In this document: one piece after another, positions 62,678-64,000 of the stretch | Layout: each line of letters starts with the position of its first letter | Position numbering within the stretch: the stretch's first letter is position 1 | Source of the DNA: Prostheceraeus crozeri | Lineage: Eukaryota; Platyhelminthes; Polycladida; Euryleptidae | Reading direction: 5' to 3' | DNA length: 64,000 nucleotides | Assembly: GCA_907163375.1 (NCBI GenBank) | Contig: CAJQUW010001994.1 | Location: 171,501 to 235,500, forward strand | Translations under genes and position numbers: made by a program | The notes under the pieces: model-generated | What the model was told of the DNA's origin: nothing | Database searches by the model: none | The model's input: only the letters and a program-made list of their open reading frames with translations

Positions 62678-64000
62678 GGATGTGCTGGGAGGAATGGGTC
62701 CGAAAGGAAGAAACAGGTCCCTCCCCGCTCTCTGGAAGGAAGGAAGGAGTTTTCCGGTAAGGGAAGGAAGGTGATAGGAATGTGGGCAGGATAGAGTTGG
62801 AAAAGACAGGTTTTGGTCGTTTTGGGATGAGAAAGTCCATGTTTCGACAGGAAGGAGGTCTCGGATGGGAAAATGGAGGCCAGATTCGGAATTTTTGGCC
62901 TATTCTTGGTTAGGAAGGATGTTTCCAGCGTCATCGGAGAGAAAAAGTTTTGAAGACGTCCCCCCTCCTGTCAAACTTCCAACTTTGGTGTGATAGATCG
63001 TAGAAAGTCGTGCAATAGCTCATTTGAAAGCTAAAAGTGAGAAAAATGCAGTGGAAAGCTCAGTTTGGTCCTATTTTCCTGGGTTGAGGGAGGAAAATGG
63101 CAGGAAAACGTCAGAGCTAGAAAAGGCAGGTTTTGGATGTTTTGGGATGAGAAAGTCCATTTTTCGACATGAAGGAGACCTCGGATGGGAAAACGGAGTG
63201 CAAATTCGGACGTTTTGGCCAATGTTGGATCTAAGAACTTCTTTCCAGCTCAATCGGAGAGAAAAAGTTCTGACCTCCCCCCCCCTCGGCAGCGATCTTC
63301 CATCTTTGGTTGTAGGGATCGTAGAAAGTCGTGCAATAGCTCATTTGAAAGCTGAGAGTGAGACAAATTCAGTGGAAGACACAGCTTGTTCCTATCTGCC
63401 TTCGTTTAGAGGTGAGACGTCATTGAAAATTTGGGACATTGATGAAAAACGACAGAGTTAGAATTTTTACGAAAATCGCTCTAGCGGGTGAACGACGCCT
63501 TGGACGGGAAAACAGAGACCAGATTTGGAATCAGCGTGCCATTCTACATCTAGAGGGTGAGTTTCAAGTCAATCGCAGAGAAAAAGTTGAAAAGTTGGAT
63601 CTCCACATGAGATTTTTTCCTGAAAATGTTAAATTGTGGCTACTTTTGGCGATGACTAGCGGAGGATTGGAAGTGATTGAAGAGCTCGGGTTTCTTTTAC
63701 GGGCAAGACCTGACCTTGTTTTCTTGGATCCTATCCTTTCAGATGTGTGGAAGGTTTCGTTTCCAAATGAGAGCCTGTTGAAAATCGAGTTTATGTGCAT
63801 TTTCCAAGATTTTGGAACTTTTTGAAAGAACGACCGAGTTTTTTCAGCTCGGCTCCTGGTCATCGTAGAGGATCGAGGGATGTCTTAAATGAAAGGAGAG
63901 AGCGAGAAAACATGGCACTCAAAATTTGAAGTCAATCGGAGCACTAGAACCGGAGATAGACGGGTTTAAAATTTTTGGATGATGGATATTACGTCATCAG
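62640..64000. repeat. tandem array of a ~320-bp repeat, continues past the window edge
   Basis: gaaagtccat occurs at 62831 and 63151 (320 bp apart), gatgggaaaac.gag-type blocks at ~63185 and ~63505, and the cgtgcaatagctcatttgaa block at ~63010 and ~63333. At least three units, the last more diverged. The same repeat, inverted, is at 12120-12500. The long open frames on both strands here are repeat translations. Confidence 0.75.

Noticed and set aside
62674-63863. Proline/serine-rich and other long frames on both strands
   Set aside because: They follow the 320-bp tandem repeat in each unit and change frame between units.

Overview
This window is eukaryotic. It looks like repeat-rich intergenic DNA of an animal, probably an invertebrate. 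It holds an intronless kinesin-light-chain-like gene, a mariner transposon, LINE relics of CR1-like, RTE-like and restriction-like-endonuclease types, a GT-AG intron candidate, and two unrelated lineages of virus-like Polinton/Maverick (adintovirus-like) elements. Nothing points to a bacterial or phage chromosome. I cannot name the phylum from the sequence alone.

Layout. (1) 1-~12119: the right part of a large Polinton/adintovirus-like element ('element 1') that runs off the left edge. It carries the C-terminus of protein-primed DNA polymerase B, two proteins sharing a WEVG motif, a plus-strand cluster of two PC4-like proteins and one TATA-binding-protein-like protein, then minus-strand protease, major capsid protein, basic core protein, structural protein, packaging ATPase, membrane-active GG protein, RING protein, a polymerase N-domain-like protein, a DEDDh exonuclease, and an edge gene with its own TATA/CCAAT promoter and a possible intron after the ATG. 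(2) 12120-15527: a ~320-bp host repeat, GC-rich monomers and a CR1-like LINE. (3) 15528-35697: a second, very AT-rich Polinton (copy A) inserted in the LINE, with ~0.5-0.7 kb terminal inverted repeats and a perfect 6-bp target duplication (AACCTT). It encodes a protease, integrase plus phospholipase A2, capsid, fibre-like, polymerase, ATPase, penton-like and membrane proteins. A 3.2-kb tyrosine-recombinase transposon (28414-31591) sits in its polymerase gene. (4) 35698-48879: a short LINE piece and a left-truncated, nearly identical copy B. Together these show a tandem duplication of element plus LINE flank. Copy B keeps the empty site of the recombinase transposon. (5) 48880-49192: the LINE 3' end. 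(6) 49193-64000: host intergenic DNA with a 1.2-kb inverted repeat, a Tc1-like relic, the kinesin-light-chain retrogene, a mariner inside a LINE relic, further LINE relics, and a ~320-bp tandem repeat array at the right edge.

How parts work together. Both Polintons carry the expected virion and replication set (capsid, penton-like, packaging ATPase, maturation protease, polymerase B; an integrase is visible in copy A). Element 1 adds a transcription-like module (TBP-like plus PC4-like), an exonuclease and a RING protein. The Polintons are treated as fossils: both are broken in several to many places, and their genes are given as regions. Order of events read from nesting: LINE, then Polinton copy A, then tandem duplication, then the recombinase transposon.
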